A stretch of DNA of 64,000 bases from CBDHDJ01 sp965261645 (GTDB lineage: Bacteria > Pseudomonadota > Alphaproteobacteria > SHVV01): NCBI GenBank assembly GCA_965261645.1, contig CBDHDJ010000003.1, positions 186,001-250,000 of the forward strand, written 5' to 3'. This document shows positions 1-9,041 of this stretch, in pieces; within the stretch, counting starts at the first letter, position 1; each line of letters starts with the position of its first letter. The notes beneath the pieces are model-generated. The model was given only the letters and a program-made list of their open reading frames with translations, did no database searches and was not told the origin of the DNA. A program made the translations under genes and the position numbers.

Positions 1-749
1 CTCATCAGAATCATGTTGGCGTACTCGCCGAGGAAGAAGAGCGCGAAGGTCATCGCCGAATATTCGACCTGGAAGCCGGCCACCAGCTCCGATTCCGCCT
101 CCGGCAGGTCGAACGGATGGCGGTTGGTTTCCGCCAGTGTCGAGACGAAGAAGATGACGAACATCGGCAACAGCGGAATCGCGAACCAGATGGTTTCCTG
201 CGCCGCGACGATGGCGCTCAGGTTGAGCGAGCCGACGCACAGCAGCACCGTGATGATGACGAAGCCCATCGAGACCTCGTAGGACACCATTTGTGCCGCC
301 GAGCGGAGCGCGCCGAAAAAGGCGTAGCGCGAATTCGACGCCCAACCCGCCATGACGACGCCGTATACCCCGAGCGAGGAAATGGCGAACAGATAGAGGA
401 TCCCGACATTGATGTCGGCAAGCACGACGCCGGCCCCGACCGGTATCACCGCCCAGGCCACCATGCTCAGGACGAAGGTGACCATCGGCGCGATGATGAA
501 GACGCCCTTGTTGGCGTCGCTCGGGATGATGGTCTCCTTGAAGAAGAGCTTGAGCACGTCGGCGAAGGGCTGTAACAGGCCGAACGGCCCGACTACGTTC
601 GGTCCCATCCGCAAATGAATCCCCGCCAGCACCTTGCGCTCGAAATAGGTGAGATAGGCCACCGCGATGAGGAGCGGAATGATGATGGCGAGAATCTGCG
701 CGACGATGATGGCCGCCGGCCAGGCGTAGCCACCCCAGAAATCAACCAT
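1..749 (-). CDS. nuoH: NADH-quinone oxidoreductase subunit H (partial, 3' end beyond window)
   Basis: Membrane subunit of respiratory complex I that lies at the quinone-binding junction between the hydrophilic arm and the proton-pumping arm. About 249 codons are present; the C-terminal part lies outside the window. The reading frame starts MVDFWGGYAWP and shows alternating hydrophobic helices, the conserved loop YFERKVLAGIHLRMGPN near residues 35-50, and a late QVEYSAM motif with the conserved acidic residue of the family. The start ATG overlaps the nuoG stop by 8 bases, so the two genes are translationally coupled. The assignment is secure from motifs and from the nuo gene order. Confidence 0.95.
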   Translation of the reverse strand, partial: MVDFWGGYAWPAAIIVAQILAIIIPLLIAVAYLTYFERKVLAGIHLRMGPNVVGPFGLLQPFADVLKLFFKETIIPSDANKGVFIIAPMVTFVLSMVAWAVIPVGAGVVLADINVGILYLFAISSLGVYGVVMAGWASNSRYAFFGALRSAAQMVSYEVSMGFVIITVLLCVGSLNLSAIVAAQETIWFAIPLLPMFVIFFVSTLAETNRHPFDLPEAESELVAGFQVEYSAMTFALFFLGEYANMILM

Positions 750-2820
750 CGGTCCCGGTTCCCTGCGTGCCGGAGTTCGCATAGAGCGCGCTGCACGCGG
801 CCATGGTCTCCGAGGCGCGGCAGATCGGATCGGTCATGTAGAAATCGGCGATGGGGCTTGTGAACGGGTCGGGGTCCATCGGTCCCTCGCTGCCGAACCG
901 CCGCCAGTCCGCCGGCACGACCCCGCCGATGGCGCCGAAGTGCGGCGCAATCTCCGTCATGCGCGCACGCAGCTGATAGAGCGTGTCGTAAGGAAGGCGC
1001 GCACCGAGGCCGCCCGCGGCGAACACATCGGAGAGCGCGCGCAGGATCGTCCAGTCCGCACGCGCCTCGCCCGGCGGGAACACCGCGCGAGGGGCCAGCT
1101 GCGGCCGGCCCTCGGTGTTGACGTAGGTCGCCTCCTTCTCCGTGTAGGCGGCGCCGGGGAGGATGACGTCGGCGCGATGCGCGCCCGCATCGCCGTGGTG
1201 GCCCTGGTAAACGACAAAGGCCTTGCCGAGGGCCGCCATATCGATCTCGTCAGCCCCCAGCAGATAGACCAGCTCGATCTCACCTTGGCCTGCGCCCTCG
1301 AGAATGCCGGCAACGTCTCGCCCGCCCTCGCCTGGAACGAGACCGAGATCCAATCCGGCCACCCGAGCAGCCGCCGTGTGCAGGACGTTGAAGCCGTTCC
1401 ATTCGGCCGCCACCATGCCGGTTGATGCGGCAATCCGCCGCGCTGCCGCGAGAACCGCCGCGCCATCGGGCCGCGCCAGGGCGCCCTGCCCCACGATCAG
1501 CATCGCCCGGTCAGCTGCGGCCAGCTCGCCATGGAAGGCATGCTGGCCCTCGGCGAGCCGAACGAGCGTGTCCGGCCCCGCACCGAGATGATCGTATCGA
1601 TAAGTCAAATCTACCGCCGGACCGACAGCGGCGATCCTGAAGCCGCCAGCGAGATACCGCTTGCGCAGGCGCGCGTTGATGAGCGGCGCCTCCCAGCGCG
1701 GATTGGTGCCGATCAGAAGGCACGCATCGGCCCGTTCGATGCCTTCGATCGTCGTGTTGAACAGATAGCTCGCCCGCGCGCCGGCCTCGAGCCTGGCGCC
1801 GTCCTGGCGGCAATCGATATGGGGCGAGCCGAGGCCGGCGAAGAGATCCTTGAGCGCCACCATCGCCTCGGCGTCGGCCAGGTCGCCGGCAATCGCCGCA
1901 ATTCGCTCGCCGGGAACGCCCTCGAGGCGGGCGGCGATGGCGGCAAAGGCATCGGACCAGGTCGCGGGTTCGAGGCGGCCTTCGCGGCGCACATACGGGG
2001 TATCGAGTCGCTGGCGGCGCAGGCCGTCACAGGCGAAGCGGGTCTTGTCGGAGACCCATTCCTCGTTGATCGCCTCGTTGAGCCGGGGCAACGAACGCAT
2101 CACCTCGCGGCCCCGCGAATCGATGCGTACGTTCGAGCCAACGGCATCATGTATATCGATGGTTTCGCAGCGCTCGAGCTCCCAGGGCCTGGCGGCGAAG
2201 GCATAGGGCTTGGAGGTAAGTGCGCCGACCGGGCAAATATCGATCATGTTGCCGGAGAGCTCGGAGGTCAGCGCCTTCTCGAGGTAGGTGCCGATCTCCA
2301 TGTCCTCGCCCCGCCCAGTGGCACCAAACTCCTCCACTCCGGCGATCTCGGTGGCGAAGCGGACACAGCGCGTGCAATGAATGCAGCGCGTCATGATCGT
2401 CTTGATCAGCGGCCCGAGATCCTTGTCCTCGACGGCGCGCTTGTTCTCCTCGTAGCGATTGCTGCCGAGACCATAGGCCATGGTCTGATCCTGCAGATCG
2501 CATTCACCGCCCTGGTCGCAAATCGGGCAATCGAGCGGGTGGTTGATCAGCAGGAACTCGAGCACGCCTTCGCGCGCCTTCTTCACCAGCGCCGTATCGG
2601 TGTGGATCACCATCCCATCACCCGCCGGCATCGCACAGGACGCGATGGGTTTGGGCGAATTCTCCATCCCGACCAGGCACATGCGGCAGTTGCCGGCGAC
2701 CGACAGGCGCTCGTGATAACAAAAGCGGGGGACCTCCCGGCCCGCCTCCTCACAGGCCTGAAGCACCGTGGTGCCGGGCTCGACCGTGACTTCGATACCG
2801 TCGATGGTGAGAGTCGGCAC
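742..2820 (-). CDS. nuoG: NADH-quinone oxidoreductase subunit G
   Basis: Iron-sulfur subunit of the complex I electron-input arm, 692 residues, a usual length for alphaproteobacterial NuoG. The N-terminal 100 residues form a 2Fe-2S ferredoxin domain (CYHERLSVAGNCRMC, with a later Cys). Next come the His/Cys cluster region (LDCPICDQGGECDLQ) and a 4Fe-4S motif (CIHCTRCVRF). The rest is a degenerate molybdopterin-oxidoreductase domain that in this family does not act as an enzyme. The gene ends inside the nuoH start and begins 9 bases after the nuoF stop, within the operon read leftwards. Confidence 0.97.
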   Translation of the reverse strand: MPTLTIDGIEVTVEPGTTVLQACEEAGREVPRFCYHERLSVAGNCRMCLVGMENSPKPIASCAMPAGDGMVIHTDTALVKKAREGVLEFLLINHPLDCPICDQGGECDLQDQTMAYGLGSNRYEENKRAVEDKDLGPLIKTIMTRCIHCTRCVRFATEIAGVEEFGATGRGEDMEIGTYLEKALTSELSGNMIDICPVGALTSKPYAFAARPWELERCETIDIHDAVGSNVRIDSRGREVMRSLPRLNEAINEEWVSDKTRFACDGLRRQRLDTPYVRREGRLEPATWSDAFAAIAARLEGVPGERIAAIAGDLADAEAMVALKDLFAGLGSPHIDCRQDGARLEAGARASYLFNTTIEGIERADACLLIGTNPRWEAPLINARLRKRYLAGGFRIAAVGPAVDLTYRYDHLGAGPDTLVRLAEGQHAFHGELAAADRAMLIVGQGALARPDGAAVLAAARRIAASTGMVAAEWNGFNVLHTAAARVAGLDLGLVPGEGGRDVAGILEGAGQGEIELVYLLGADEIDMAALGKAFVVYQGHHGDAGAHRADVILPGAAYTEKEATYVNTEGRPQLAPRAVFPPGEARADWTILRALSDVFAAGGLGARLPYDTLYQLRARMTEIAPHFGAIGGVVPADWRRFGSEGPMDPDPFTSPIADFYMTDPICRASETMAACSALYANSGTQGTGTDG

Positions 2821-2829
2821 GATGCGCTC

Positions 2830-4131
2830 TTAGGCGGCCTGCGAACTTCCCGCAAGCGGGATCGACTTCTTGTGTTCGACGATACGGTGCTCGATCTCGG
2901 AGCGGAAATGCCGCACCAAGCCCTGGATCGGCCATGCAGCCGCATCGCCGTGGGCGCAGATGGTATGGCCCTCGACCTGGCTCGCCACGTCGAGCAGCAT
3001 GTCGATTTCTTCGATCTCCGCCTGCCCCCTCACCAGCCGCTCCATGACGCGCCACATCCAGCCGGTTCCCTCGCGGCAAGGCGTGCATTGGCCGCAGCTT
3101 TCGTGCATGTAGAACTTCGACAGCCGGGCGATCGCAGCGATGATGTCGGTGGATTTGTCCATGACGATGACGGCCGCGGTGCCGAGGCCCGAATCCACCT
3201 CTTTCAGCGAATCGAAATCCATCAGCACCATTTCGCAAATCGATTTAGGCAGCAGCGGCACCGACGAGCCACCGGGGATCACCGCGAGCAGGTTGTCCCA
3301 CCCGCCGCGCACGCCCCCGCCATGCTTCTCGATGAGCTCCTTCATCGGAATGCCCATCGCCTCTTCGACATTGCACGGCGTTTCGACGTGGCCCGAGATG
3401 CAATAGATCTTGGTGCCGGTGTTGTTGGGCCGGCCGATCGCCGCGAACCAGCTCGCGCCGCGGCGCAGGATGGCCGGGATCACGGCAATGGTCTCGACGT
3501 TGCTGACCGTGGTCGGGCAGCCCCAGGCGCCGACCGCAGCCGGAAACGGCGGCTTGAGGCGCGGCATGCCCTTGCGCCCTTCGAGGCTTTCGAGCAGGCC
3601 GGTCTCCTCGCCGCAGATGTAGGCGCCAGCACCCCGGTGCACAACGATATCGAAGTCGTAGCCCGAGCCGCAGGCATTCTTGCCGATCAGCCCGGCCTCA
3701 TACGCGTCGTCGATCGCGGCCTCAAGCACCTCGGCCTCGCGGTGGAATTCGCCGCGGATGTAGATATAGGCGGCGACCGCGTTCATCGCATAGCCGGCGG
3801 CGAGGCAACCCTCGAGCAGCTTGTGCGGATCGTGCCGCATGATATCGCGGTCCTTGCAGGTGCCGGGCTCACCCTCATCGGCATTGATCACGAGATAGGC
3901 GGGCCGGCCATCGAATTCCTTGGGCATGAACGACATCTTGAGGCCGGTGGGAAAGCCCGCGCCGCCGCGCCCGCGCAGGCCCGAGTCCTTGACCGCCTCG
4001 ATGATGCTGTCACGGCCGCGCGAGATCAGGTCCTTGGTGTTGTCCCAATCGCCCCTCGCGCGAGCGCCCTTGAGGCCCCAATCGTGAAAGCCGTAGAGGT
4101 TGGTGAAGATGCGATCCTGGTCTGCCAGCAT
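2830..4131 (-). CDS. nuoF: NADH-quinone oxidoreductase subunit F
   Basis: NADH- and FMN-binding subunit that takes hydride from NADH and passes electrons to the complex I iron-sulfur chain. It has 433 residues, the normal length. Visible motifs are the glycine-rich GLRGRGGAGFPTGLK region (about residues 50-65) for FMN/NADH binding, and ESCGQCTPCREGTGW (about 345-360) supplying three cysteines of the 4Fe-4S cluster; a fourth follows downstream. It lies 5 bases after nuoE in the same operon. No anomalies seen. Confidence 0.97.
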   Translation of the reverse strand: MLADQDRIFTNLYGFHDWGLKGARARGDWDNTKDLISRGRDSIIEAVKDSGLRGRGGAGFPTGLKMSFMPKEFDGRPAYLVINADEGEPGTCKDRDIMRHDPHKLLEGCLAAGYAMNAVAAYIYIRGEFHREAEVLEAAIDDAYEAGLIGKNACGSGYDFDIVVHRGAGAYICGEETGLLESLEGRKGMPRLKPPFPAAVGAWGCPTTVSNVETIAVIPAILRRGASWFAAIGRPNNTGTKIYCISGHVETPCNVEEAMGIPMKELIEKHGGGVRGGWDNLLAVIPGGSSVPLLPKSICEMVLMDFDSLKEVDSGLGTAAVIVMDKSTDIIAAIARLSKFYMHESCGQCTPCREGTGWMWRVMERLVRGQAEIEEIDMLLDVASQVEGHTICAHGDAAAWPIQGLVRHFRSEIEHRIVEHKKSIPLAGSSQAA

Positions 4132-4136
4132 GTCCG

Positions 4137-4745
4137 CTACCCGGTCGTTTCCAACAACGTCGCCTGGCCCCGCACGGGAGCGGAGGTTTGGCGTTCGACC
4201 TGGGGCCCCGGCGCCGGCGTTTCACCGCGCTTCAGCGCATCGAGGATGGCCTCGGTCCGCGCCACGTCCACGTCCTCGTAATAGTCATCGCCGATCTGCA
4301 GGACCGGCGCGTTGACGCAGGCCCCAAGGCACTCCACCTCGCCGAGCGTAAACCGGCCGTCCGCCGTCGTCTCGCCAAAGCCGAGGCCGAGGGCCTTCTC
4401 GCATGTCTTGAGAATGTCGTCCGCCCCGCGCAGCTGGCACGGCGTGGTGGTGCAGACCCGCACGAAATGCTCGCCGACGGGGGCGAGGTTGTACATCGAA
4501 TAGAACGTCACGACCTCGTAGACGCGGATCGGCGCCATATCGAGCAGACCAGCCACATGCTCCAGCGCCGCCCGCGGAAGCCAGCCGCCGGCCTGGCGTT
4601 GGGCGAGGTCTAAAAGCGGCATCACCGCGCTCTGCTGGCGGCCCTCCGGATAGCGCGCGATGAAGCTGTTGGCTCGCTCGAGATTCTCCGCCGTGAAAGC
4701 AAACGTCTCGGGCTGCTCGACCGGACCGCCGGACCGTGTGGTCAT
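4137..4745 (-). CDS. nuoE: NADH-quinone oxidoreductase subunit E
   Basis: The 24-kDa-type subunit of complex I with a thioredoxin-like fold and one 2Fe-2S cluster; it works with NuoF in NADH oxidation. It has 202 residues. The two cysteine pairs of the cluster are visible in CTTTPCQLRGADDIL and further on in CLGACVNAPVLQI. The start ATG overlaps the end of nuoD by 4 bases, a sign of translational coupling. The proline/glutamine-rich C-terminal tail after about residue 175 is variable in this family. Confidence 0.96.
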   Translation of the reverse strand: MTTRSGGPVEQPETFAFTAENLERANSFIARYPEGRQQSAVMPLLDLAQRQAGGWLPRAALEHVAGLLDMAPIRVYEVVTFYSMYNLAPVGEHFVRVCTTTPCQLRGADDILKTCEKALGLGFGETTADGRFTLGEVECLGACVNAPVLQIGDDYYEDVDVARTEAILDALKRGETPAPGPQVERQTSAPVRGQATLLETTG

Positions 4746-5920
4746 CGATCGATCTCTCCGAACACGATGTCCTGCGTGCCGATGACGGCCACGCTGTCGG
4801 CCAGCATGTGGCCGCGTACCATGAAGTCGAATGACTGGAGATGGGCGAAACTGGGCGCGCGGATCTTGCAGCGATAGGGCTGGTTGCTGCCATCCGACAC
4901 CAGATAGACACCGAACTCACCCTTGGGCGCCTCGACCGCGGTGTAGGTCTCGCCCGCCGGCACGTGGTAGCCCTCGGTATAGAGCTTGAAAAAGTGGATC
5001 AGCGCCTCCATCGAGCGCTTCATCTCGCCGCGCGGCGGCGGCGCGATCTTGCGGTCGTCGGTCACCACCGGGCCGTCCGGCATCTGCTCCAAGCACTGCT
5101 TCATGATGCGCACGCTTTGGTGCATCTCCTCGATACGGCACAAATAACGGTCGTAGCAATCACCGTTCTTGCCCACCGGTACGTCGAAATCCATTGCCTC
5201 GTAGCCGTCATAGGGCTGCGACTTGCGCAAATCCCAGGGCACGCCCGAGCCGCGGAGCATGACGCCGGAAAACCCCCAGTCCATTGCATCGTCTGCGGCG
5301 ACGACGCCGATATCGACGTTGCGCTGCTTGAAGATACGGTTCTCGGTCAAAAGCCCTTCGATGTCATCCAAGACCGGCGGAAAGCACTCGCAGAAATCGG
5401 CGATCTCGTCGGCGAGCTGGGCGGTCATGTCCTGATGCACGCCGCCGGGGCGGAAATAGGCGGCATGCAGGCGCGCGCCCGAGACCTGCTCGTAAAAGAT
5501 CATCAGCTTCTCGCGCTCCTCGAAGCCCCAGAGGACCGGCGTCATCGCGCCGACGTCCATCGCCTGGGTGGTGACGTTGAGGAGATGCGACAGCAGCCGC
5601 CCGATCTCGTCAAAGAGAATGCGTATCATGCGCCCGCGCGGCGGCACTTCGAGGCCGAGCAGCTTCTCGGTTGCCAAGGCGAACGCATGCTCCTGGTTCA
5701 TCGGCGCGACATAGTCGAGGCGATCGAAATACGGCACGGCCTGCAAGTAGGTCTTGTGTTCGATGAGCTTCTCGGTACCGCGGTGCAACAGACCGATATG
5801 CGGGTCCACCCGGTCGATCACCTCGCCGTCGAGCTCCATCACCAGACGCAAAACCCCGTGCGCCGCCGGATGCTGCGGGCCGAGGTTCACCGTCATGCTC
5901 TTGATCTGCGGATTGGCCAT
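4742..5920 (-). CDS. nuoD: NADH-quinone oxidoreductase subunit D
   Basis: The 49-kDa-type subunit that forms the quinone pocket together with NuoB. It has 392 residues, typical of alphaproteobacteria, where NuoC and NuoD are separate proteins. The N-terminus NLGPQHPAAHGVLRL contains the conserved His residues lining the quinone site, and the protein ends with the usual DIVFGEIDR. The start overlaps the nuoC stop by one base and the end overlaps the nuoE start by four, so translation in this operon is tightly coupled. Confidence 0.97.
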   Translation of the reverse strand: MANPQIKSMTVNLGPQHPAAHGVLRLVMELDGEVIDRVDPHIGLLHRGTEKLIEHKTYLQAVPYFDRLDYVAPMNQEHAFALATEKLLGLEVPPRGRMIRILFDEIGRLLSHLLNVTTQAMDVGAMTPVLWGFEEREKLMIFYEQVSGARLHAAYFRPGGVHQDMTAQLADEIADFCECFPPVLDDIEGLLTENRIFKQRNVDIGVVAADDAMDWGFSGVMLRGSGVPWDLRKSQPYDGYEAMDFDVPVGKNGDCYDRYLCRIEEMHQSVRIMKQCLEQMPDGPVVTDDRKIAPPPRGEMKRSMEALIHFFKLYTEGYHVPAGETYTAVEAPKGEFGVYLVSDGSNQPYRCKIRAPSFAHLQSFDFMVRGHMLADSVAVIGTQDIVFGEIDR

Positions 5921-6531
5921 TACGACCCTTCCTCCTCGGCCTTCTCATCGCCGGGAAGAATGTAATGCGCCCCCTCCCAGGGGCTCATGAAATCGAACTG
6001 GCGGAACTCCTGGGTGAGCTTCACCGGCGCGTAGATCACCCGCTTCTCCTCGTCGTCGTAGCGCACCTCGACATAGCCCGTGAGCGGAAAGTCCTTGCGC
6101 AGGGGATGGCCCTCGAAGCCGTAATCGCTGAGCAGGCGGCGCAAATCGGGGTGGCCGGCAAACAGGATTCCATACATGTCCCAGGCCTCGCGCTCGAACC
6201 AGCCGGCGGCGCTGTACACCGGGGTGACCGAAGGCACCGGAGTCTCCTCGTCGGTTTCCAGTTTCACGCGGACGCGCTGGTTGTGGGTCAGGCTCAGGAG
6301 GTTGTAGACGACATCGAAGCGCTTGGGACGCTCGGGATAATCGACGCCGCAAATATCGATGAGGATCTTGAATTGGCACGCCGTATCGTCACGCAGAAAT
6401 GTTAGCACCTTGACGATGTGATCGGTATTGGCATCGATCATCAGCTCGCCATAGGCGAGGTTGCTGCCGCTCACGCTGTCGCGTAAAGAGGCGGCGATAT
6501 ATTCGCCGAGTTCGATGAGCGCTTCGTCCAT
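5920..6531 (-). CDS. nuoC: NADH-quinone oxidoreductase subunit C
   Basis: The 30-kDa-type peripheral-arm subunit of complex I, 203 residues. The signature EREAWDMYGILFAGHPDLRR around residues 115-135 and the LRKDFPLTGYVEVRYDDE stretch are diagnostic of the family. It lies between nuoB (23-base gap) and nuoD (overlap of one base). It carries no cofactor in this family and serves as structural support for NuoD. Nothing unusual is seen. Confidence 0.96.
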   Translation of the reverse strand: MDEALIELGEYIAASLRDSVSGSNLAYGELMIDANTDHIVKVLTFLRDDTACQFKILIDICGVDYPERPKRFDVVYNLLSLTHNQRVRVKLETDEETPVPSVTPVYSAAGWFEREAWDMYGILFAGHPDLRRLLSDYGFEGHPLRKDFPLTGYVEVRYDDEEKRVIYAPVKLTQEFRQFDFMSPWEGAHYILPGDEKAEEEGS

Positions 6532-6554
6532 GAGCGAGGGGTAAATCGTGCCGG

Positions 6555-7088
6555 TCAGCGGGCAATCGTCCCGGTGCGACGAATCTTCTTTTGCAACTGA
6601 AGGACGCCGTAGACCAGGGCTTCGGCCGTGGGGGGGCAGCCCGGCACATAGATATCAACCGGGACGACGCGATCGCAGCCGCGCACCACGGAATAGGAAT
6701 AGTGGTAATAGCCGCCGCCGTTTGCGCAGCTGCCCATCGAGATGACGTAGCGGGGTTCGGCCATCTGGTCGTAGACCTTGCGCAGCGCCGGCGCCATCTT
6801 GTTGCACAGCGTGCCCGCCACGATCATGACGTCGGACTGGCGTGGACTGCCGCGCATTAAGGTGCCGAAGCGCTCGAGATCATAGCGCGGCATATAGGCC
6901 TGCATCATCTCGATCGCACAGCAGGCCAGCCCGAACGTCATCGGCCATAGCGATCCCGTGCGCGCCCAGTTCACCAGAAGATCGAGCTTGGAAACGAGGA
7001 AGCCCTTGTCGGCGAGTTCGTCGGAGAATCGCTTGACGAGCTCGTCTTCGTGCAGGGCGCGCTCGGGCGGGGCAGCGCTCACTCCCAT
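6555..7088 (-). CDS. nuoB: NADH-quinone oxidoreductase subunit B
   Basis: Subunit carrying cluster N2, the last 4Fe-4S cluster before quinone. The ATG at 7088 (MGVSAAPPERALHED) is chosen because it gives a 177-residue protein of usual size and a 10-base overlap with nuoA; the frame stays open further upstream, but only inside nuoA. Cluster cysteines are visible in FGLACCAIEMM (adjacent pair), in GSCANGGGYYHYSYSV and in VPGCPPTAEAL. The family and operon position are certain; the start is very likely. Confidence 0.96.
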   Translation of the reverse strand: MGVSAAPPERALHEDELVKRFSDELADKGFLVSKLDLLVNWARTGSLWPMTFGLACCAIEMMQAYMPRYDLERFGTLMRGSPRQSDVMIVAGTLCNKMAPALRKVYDQMAEPRYVISMGSCANGGGYYHYSYSVVRGCDRVVPVDIYVPGCPPTAEALVYGVLQLQKKIRRTGTIAR

Positions 7089-7444
7089 TCCAACGCCCCC
7101 TTCTTCCACTCGTAGATGAACCCGATTGTCAGGATGGCGAGGAAGATCATCATCGACCAAAAGCCGAAAACGCCGATGTCACCCAGTGATATGGCCCAGG
7201 GAAAAAGGAAGGCAACTTCCAGATCGAAGATGATGAACAACAGCGCCACGAGATAAAACCGCACATCGAACTGGCGTCGAGCATCACCGAGGGCGTCAAA
7301 TCCGCACTCGTAGGGGGCTAGCTTTTCGGGATCGGGATGCTGCTTCACGATCAGGAACGACGCGGCAACCATGACAACCGCCAAGCCAATCGCGATCGCG
7401 AGGAAGATGAGAATAGGGAGGTACTCGAGGAGCAGTGTTTCCAT
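7079..7444 (-). CDS. nuoA: NADH-quinone oxidoreductase subunit A
   Basis: Small membrane subunit of complex I, 121 residues with three transmembrane helices (about residues 5-28, 62-84 and 90-112). The ATG at 7444 (METLLLEYLPILIFL) is preferred over an in-frame start 18 codons upstream, because the extra residues are basic and unlike NuoA. The conserved loop EKLAPYECGFD (about residues 38-48) and the acidic residue in the second helix are present. It is the first gene of the nuo operon. Only a weak ribosome site is visible before the ATG. Confidence 0.94.
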   Translation of the reverse strand: METLLLEYLPILIFLAIAIGLAVVMVAASFLIVKQHPDPEKLAPYECGFDALGDARRQFDVRFYLVALLFIIFDLEVAFLFPWAISLGDIGVFGFWSMMIFLAILTIGFIYEWKKGALEWE

Positions 7445-7533
7445 GGACGAACGGTGCCTTTGACGCACCCCCAGGCGATTGTTCTCTCGCCGTAACAACG
7501 CTTGTCCGGGGCCCGTTTCTGCAAACGCGGCGC

Positions 7534-7562
7534 ATTATAGTGCCGCCCATCGGGGAACAAAA
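7534..7562 (-). promoter_or_regulatory. candidate promoter of the nuo operon
   Basis: Reading leftwards, a perfect TATAAT lies at 7534-7539, preceded at 17-base spacing by a weak -35 candidate (TTTTGT, 7557-7562). It lies about 90 bases upstream of the nuoA ATG, and no other gene lies between it and tRNA-Asp. The -10 match is seen directly; its use as a promoter is inferred. Confidence 0.45.
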
Positions 7563-7695
7563 GGATCGATTGGGCCCCACGCGGCCGCGTTCCGCGAGGA
7601 TGCGCGAGCCCGAGCAGCGCGTGGCAGCGTGCGCACGGTACCCGACGATTGTTACCAGATCGTAGCGGAATGGGGCGTCCGGTTGAATACTGACG

Positions 7696-7773
7696 TGGCG
7701 GGAGTGACGGGACTCGAACCCGCGGCCTCCGACGTGACAGGCCGGCGCTCTAAACCAACTGAGCTACACCCCC
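7696..7773 (-). tRNA. tRNA-Asp (GTC)
   Basis: Reading leftwards the gene begins GGGGGTGTAGCTCAGTTGG and ends with an encoded CCA at 7696-7698. The acceptor stem GGGGGTG pairs with CACTCCC (one G-T pair). The anticodon loop CTGTCAC gives anticodon GTC for aspartate. The T-arm contains GGGTTCGAGTCCC. It is about 250 bases upstream of nuoA, in the same orientation. Confidence 0.95.
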
Positions 7774-7849
7774 AACGCCAAGTCAGGTCGATTTAATGGT
7801 CCTGCGCCGGCACTGTCAAGGGCGACCCTCGGTGGCAGGCCCCCTCCCC

Positions 7850-8716
7850 TCAATGCGCCATCAAGACCGGGATCTTGGTGCCGACGATGACATCCTGCGT
7901 GACGCCGCCGAAGATCAGGTGCCGGAGCCGGCTCTTGGCGTTACCCCCCATGACCAGCATGTCGGCGTCCGCGCTGCGAGCCGCGGCAAGCAGGCATTCC
8001 CCAACGCTCTTGCCCGAGCGGCCCACCTTCAGGCTGCGTGCGGCGACACCATGCAGCGCGAGGTAGCTCACCACTTCCTCCCCGTCCAAGCCCCGGCGTC
8101 CGCCGGAGTCGTCAATTTCGAGCACGACCGCCTCACGCGCCACTGCGAGGAAAGGCAACGCGAACAGGAGCGAACGGGAGGCTTCGGGGCGACCGTTCCA
8201 GCCTATGCCGATGATGCCCGCGATATCCAATGAGCCGTCAGCCGGGACCACCAGTACCGGCCGGCCGCTGTCCATGAGTACAGCCTCGAGCGCCTGGGAA
8301 CTCATGGTATCGCCGGTGACGTCGGGCTGCGCAGCCACGATGAGATCGGCGATGCGCCCGCGCGTCGGTATGATGTCGGCCTCGTCGCCGGTGACCACGT
8401 TGAATTCGGCGTAGCAGCCCGAGCCCGCCACGCCGGCTTCGCCGATGGGCACCGCGAGCTGACGACACGCCTCTTCGAAGGTTTGACGCGCGAGGGTCTT
8501 GCGCTGCTCCGCCTCGCGCAGGCGCATGAGCATCAGGCTGCCCATGCCCGTCTTCTTCATGTTCCCGCATTCGGGATCGAGGGGCTGCGGCGTCTGCGCG
8601 GCGTGAAAGGCCTCGACTCGGGCGCCGGACCGCTTACCGATCGTGAGCGCCGCTTCAAGCGCGCCATCCTTCTCCGTCTCGCCGCTGAGGGGAACCAATA
8701 TCGCCATGATGGTCAT
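7850..8716 (-). CDS. universal stress protein (tandem Usp-like domains)
   Basis: Cytoplasmic stress-associated protein of the UspA family, 288 residues. The ATG at 8716 (MTIMAILVPLSGE) is chosen because it follows a GGGAAG ribosome site; the frame stays open upstream, but only through the neighbouring tRNA. The C-terminal half ends with the nucleotide-binding-type signature VMGGNAKSRLRHLIFGGVT, followed by a beta strand IPVLMAH, typical of Usp domains. The N-terminal half is a more divergent Usp-like domain. It is monocistronic between tRNA-Asp and tRNA-Val. A regulatory or chaperone-like role is inferred from the family only. Confidence 0.85.
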   Translation of the reverse strand: MTIMAILVPLSGETEKDGALEAALTIGKRSGARVEAFHAAQTPQPLDPECGNMKKTGMGSLMLMRLREAEQRKTLARQTFEEACRQLAVPIGEAGVAGSGCYAEFNVVTGDEADIIPTRGRIADLIVAAQPDVTGDTMSSQALEAVLMDSGRPVLVVPADGSLDIAGIIGIGWNGRPEASRSLLFALPFLAVAREAVVLEIDDSGGRRGLDGEEVVSYLALHGVAARSLKVGRSGKSVGECLLAAARSADADMLVMGGNAKSRLRHLIFGGVTQDVIVGTKIPVLMAH

Positions 8717-8771
8717 ATGAGCTTCCCGGGGCTCTCCCGTCCCCCCTCTCGTCGCCCGCCGTGCCGCGTAG

Positions 8772-8847
8772 TGGTGGGCGGTGAGGGAATCGAACCCCCG
8801 ACCTCCACGGTGTAAACGTGGCGCTCTTCCAGCTGAGCTAACCGCCC
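8772..8847 (-). tRNA. tRNA-Val (TAC)
   Basis: Reading leftwards the gene begins GGGCGGTTAGCTCAGCTGG and ends in an encoded CCA (8772-8774). The acceptor stem GGGCGGT pairs with ACCGCCC-type sequence. The anticodon stem CCACG/CGTGG encloses TTTACAC, giving anticodon TAC for valine. The T-arm GGGGGTTCGATTCCC is canonical. Confidence 0.96.
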
Positions 8848-8987
8848 AAGACCACGGGCCCGCCACCGCTGATTTTACCCCGGGACCTCGCACCGGAACA
8901 ACATCGTGACCCATCGACGGGCGGCCGGGCTTCGAAAAGGGGCCCGTGGCGCGCCGGAGCCATGATGTGCGCGCCGCATCACACACC

Positions 8988-9017
8988 AAAAAGAACGGCC
9001 GCCCTGCGGCGGCCGCT
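8988..9017 (-). terminator. rho-independent terminator of the HU gene
   Basis: Reading leftwards, the stem AGCGGCCGCC pairs with GGGCGGCCGTT across a short GCA loop and is followed at once by CTTTTT. It lies about 25 bases past the HU stop codon. A GC-rich stem with a T run is the standard intrinsic terminator layout. Confidence 0.85.
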
Positions 9018-9041
9018 CATCAAACGCTCAAGCGCCGCGTC

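Noticed and set aside
1531..4281. A 916-residue open frame on the plus strand opposite nuoG and nuoF
   Set aside because: It is antisense to well-conserved complex I genes, has no family motifs, and long antisense frames are expected in GC-rich codon usage.
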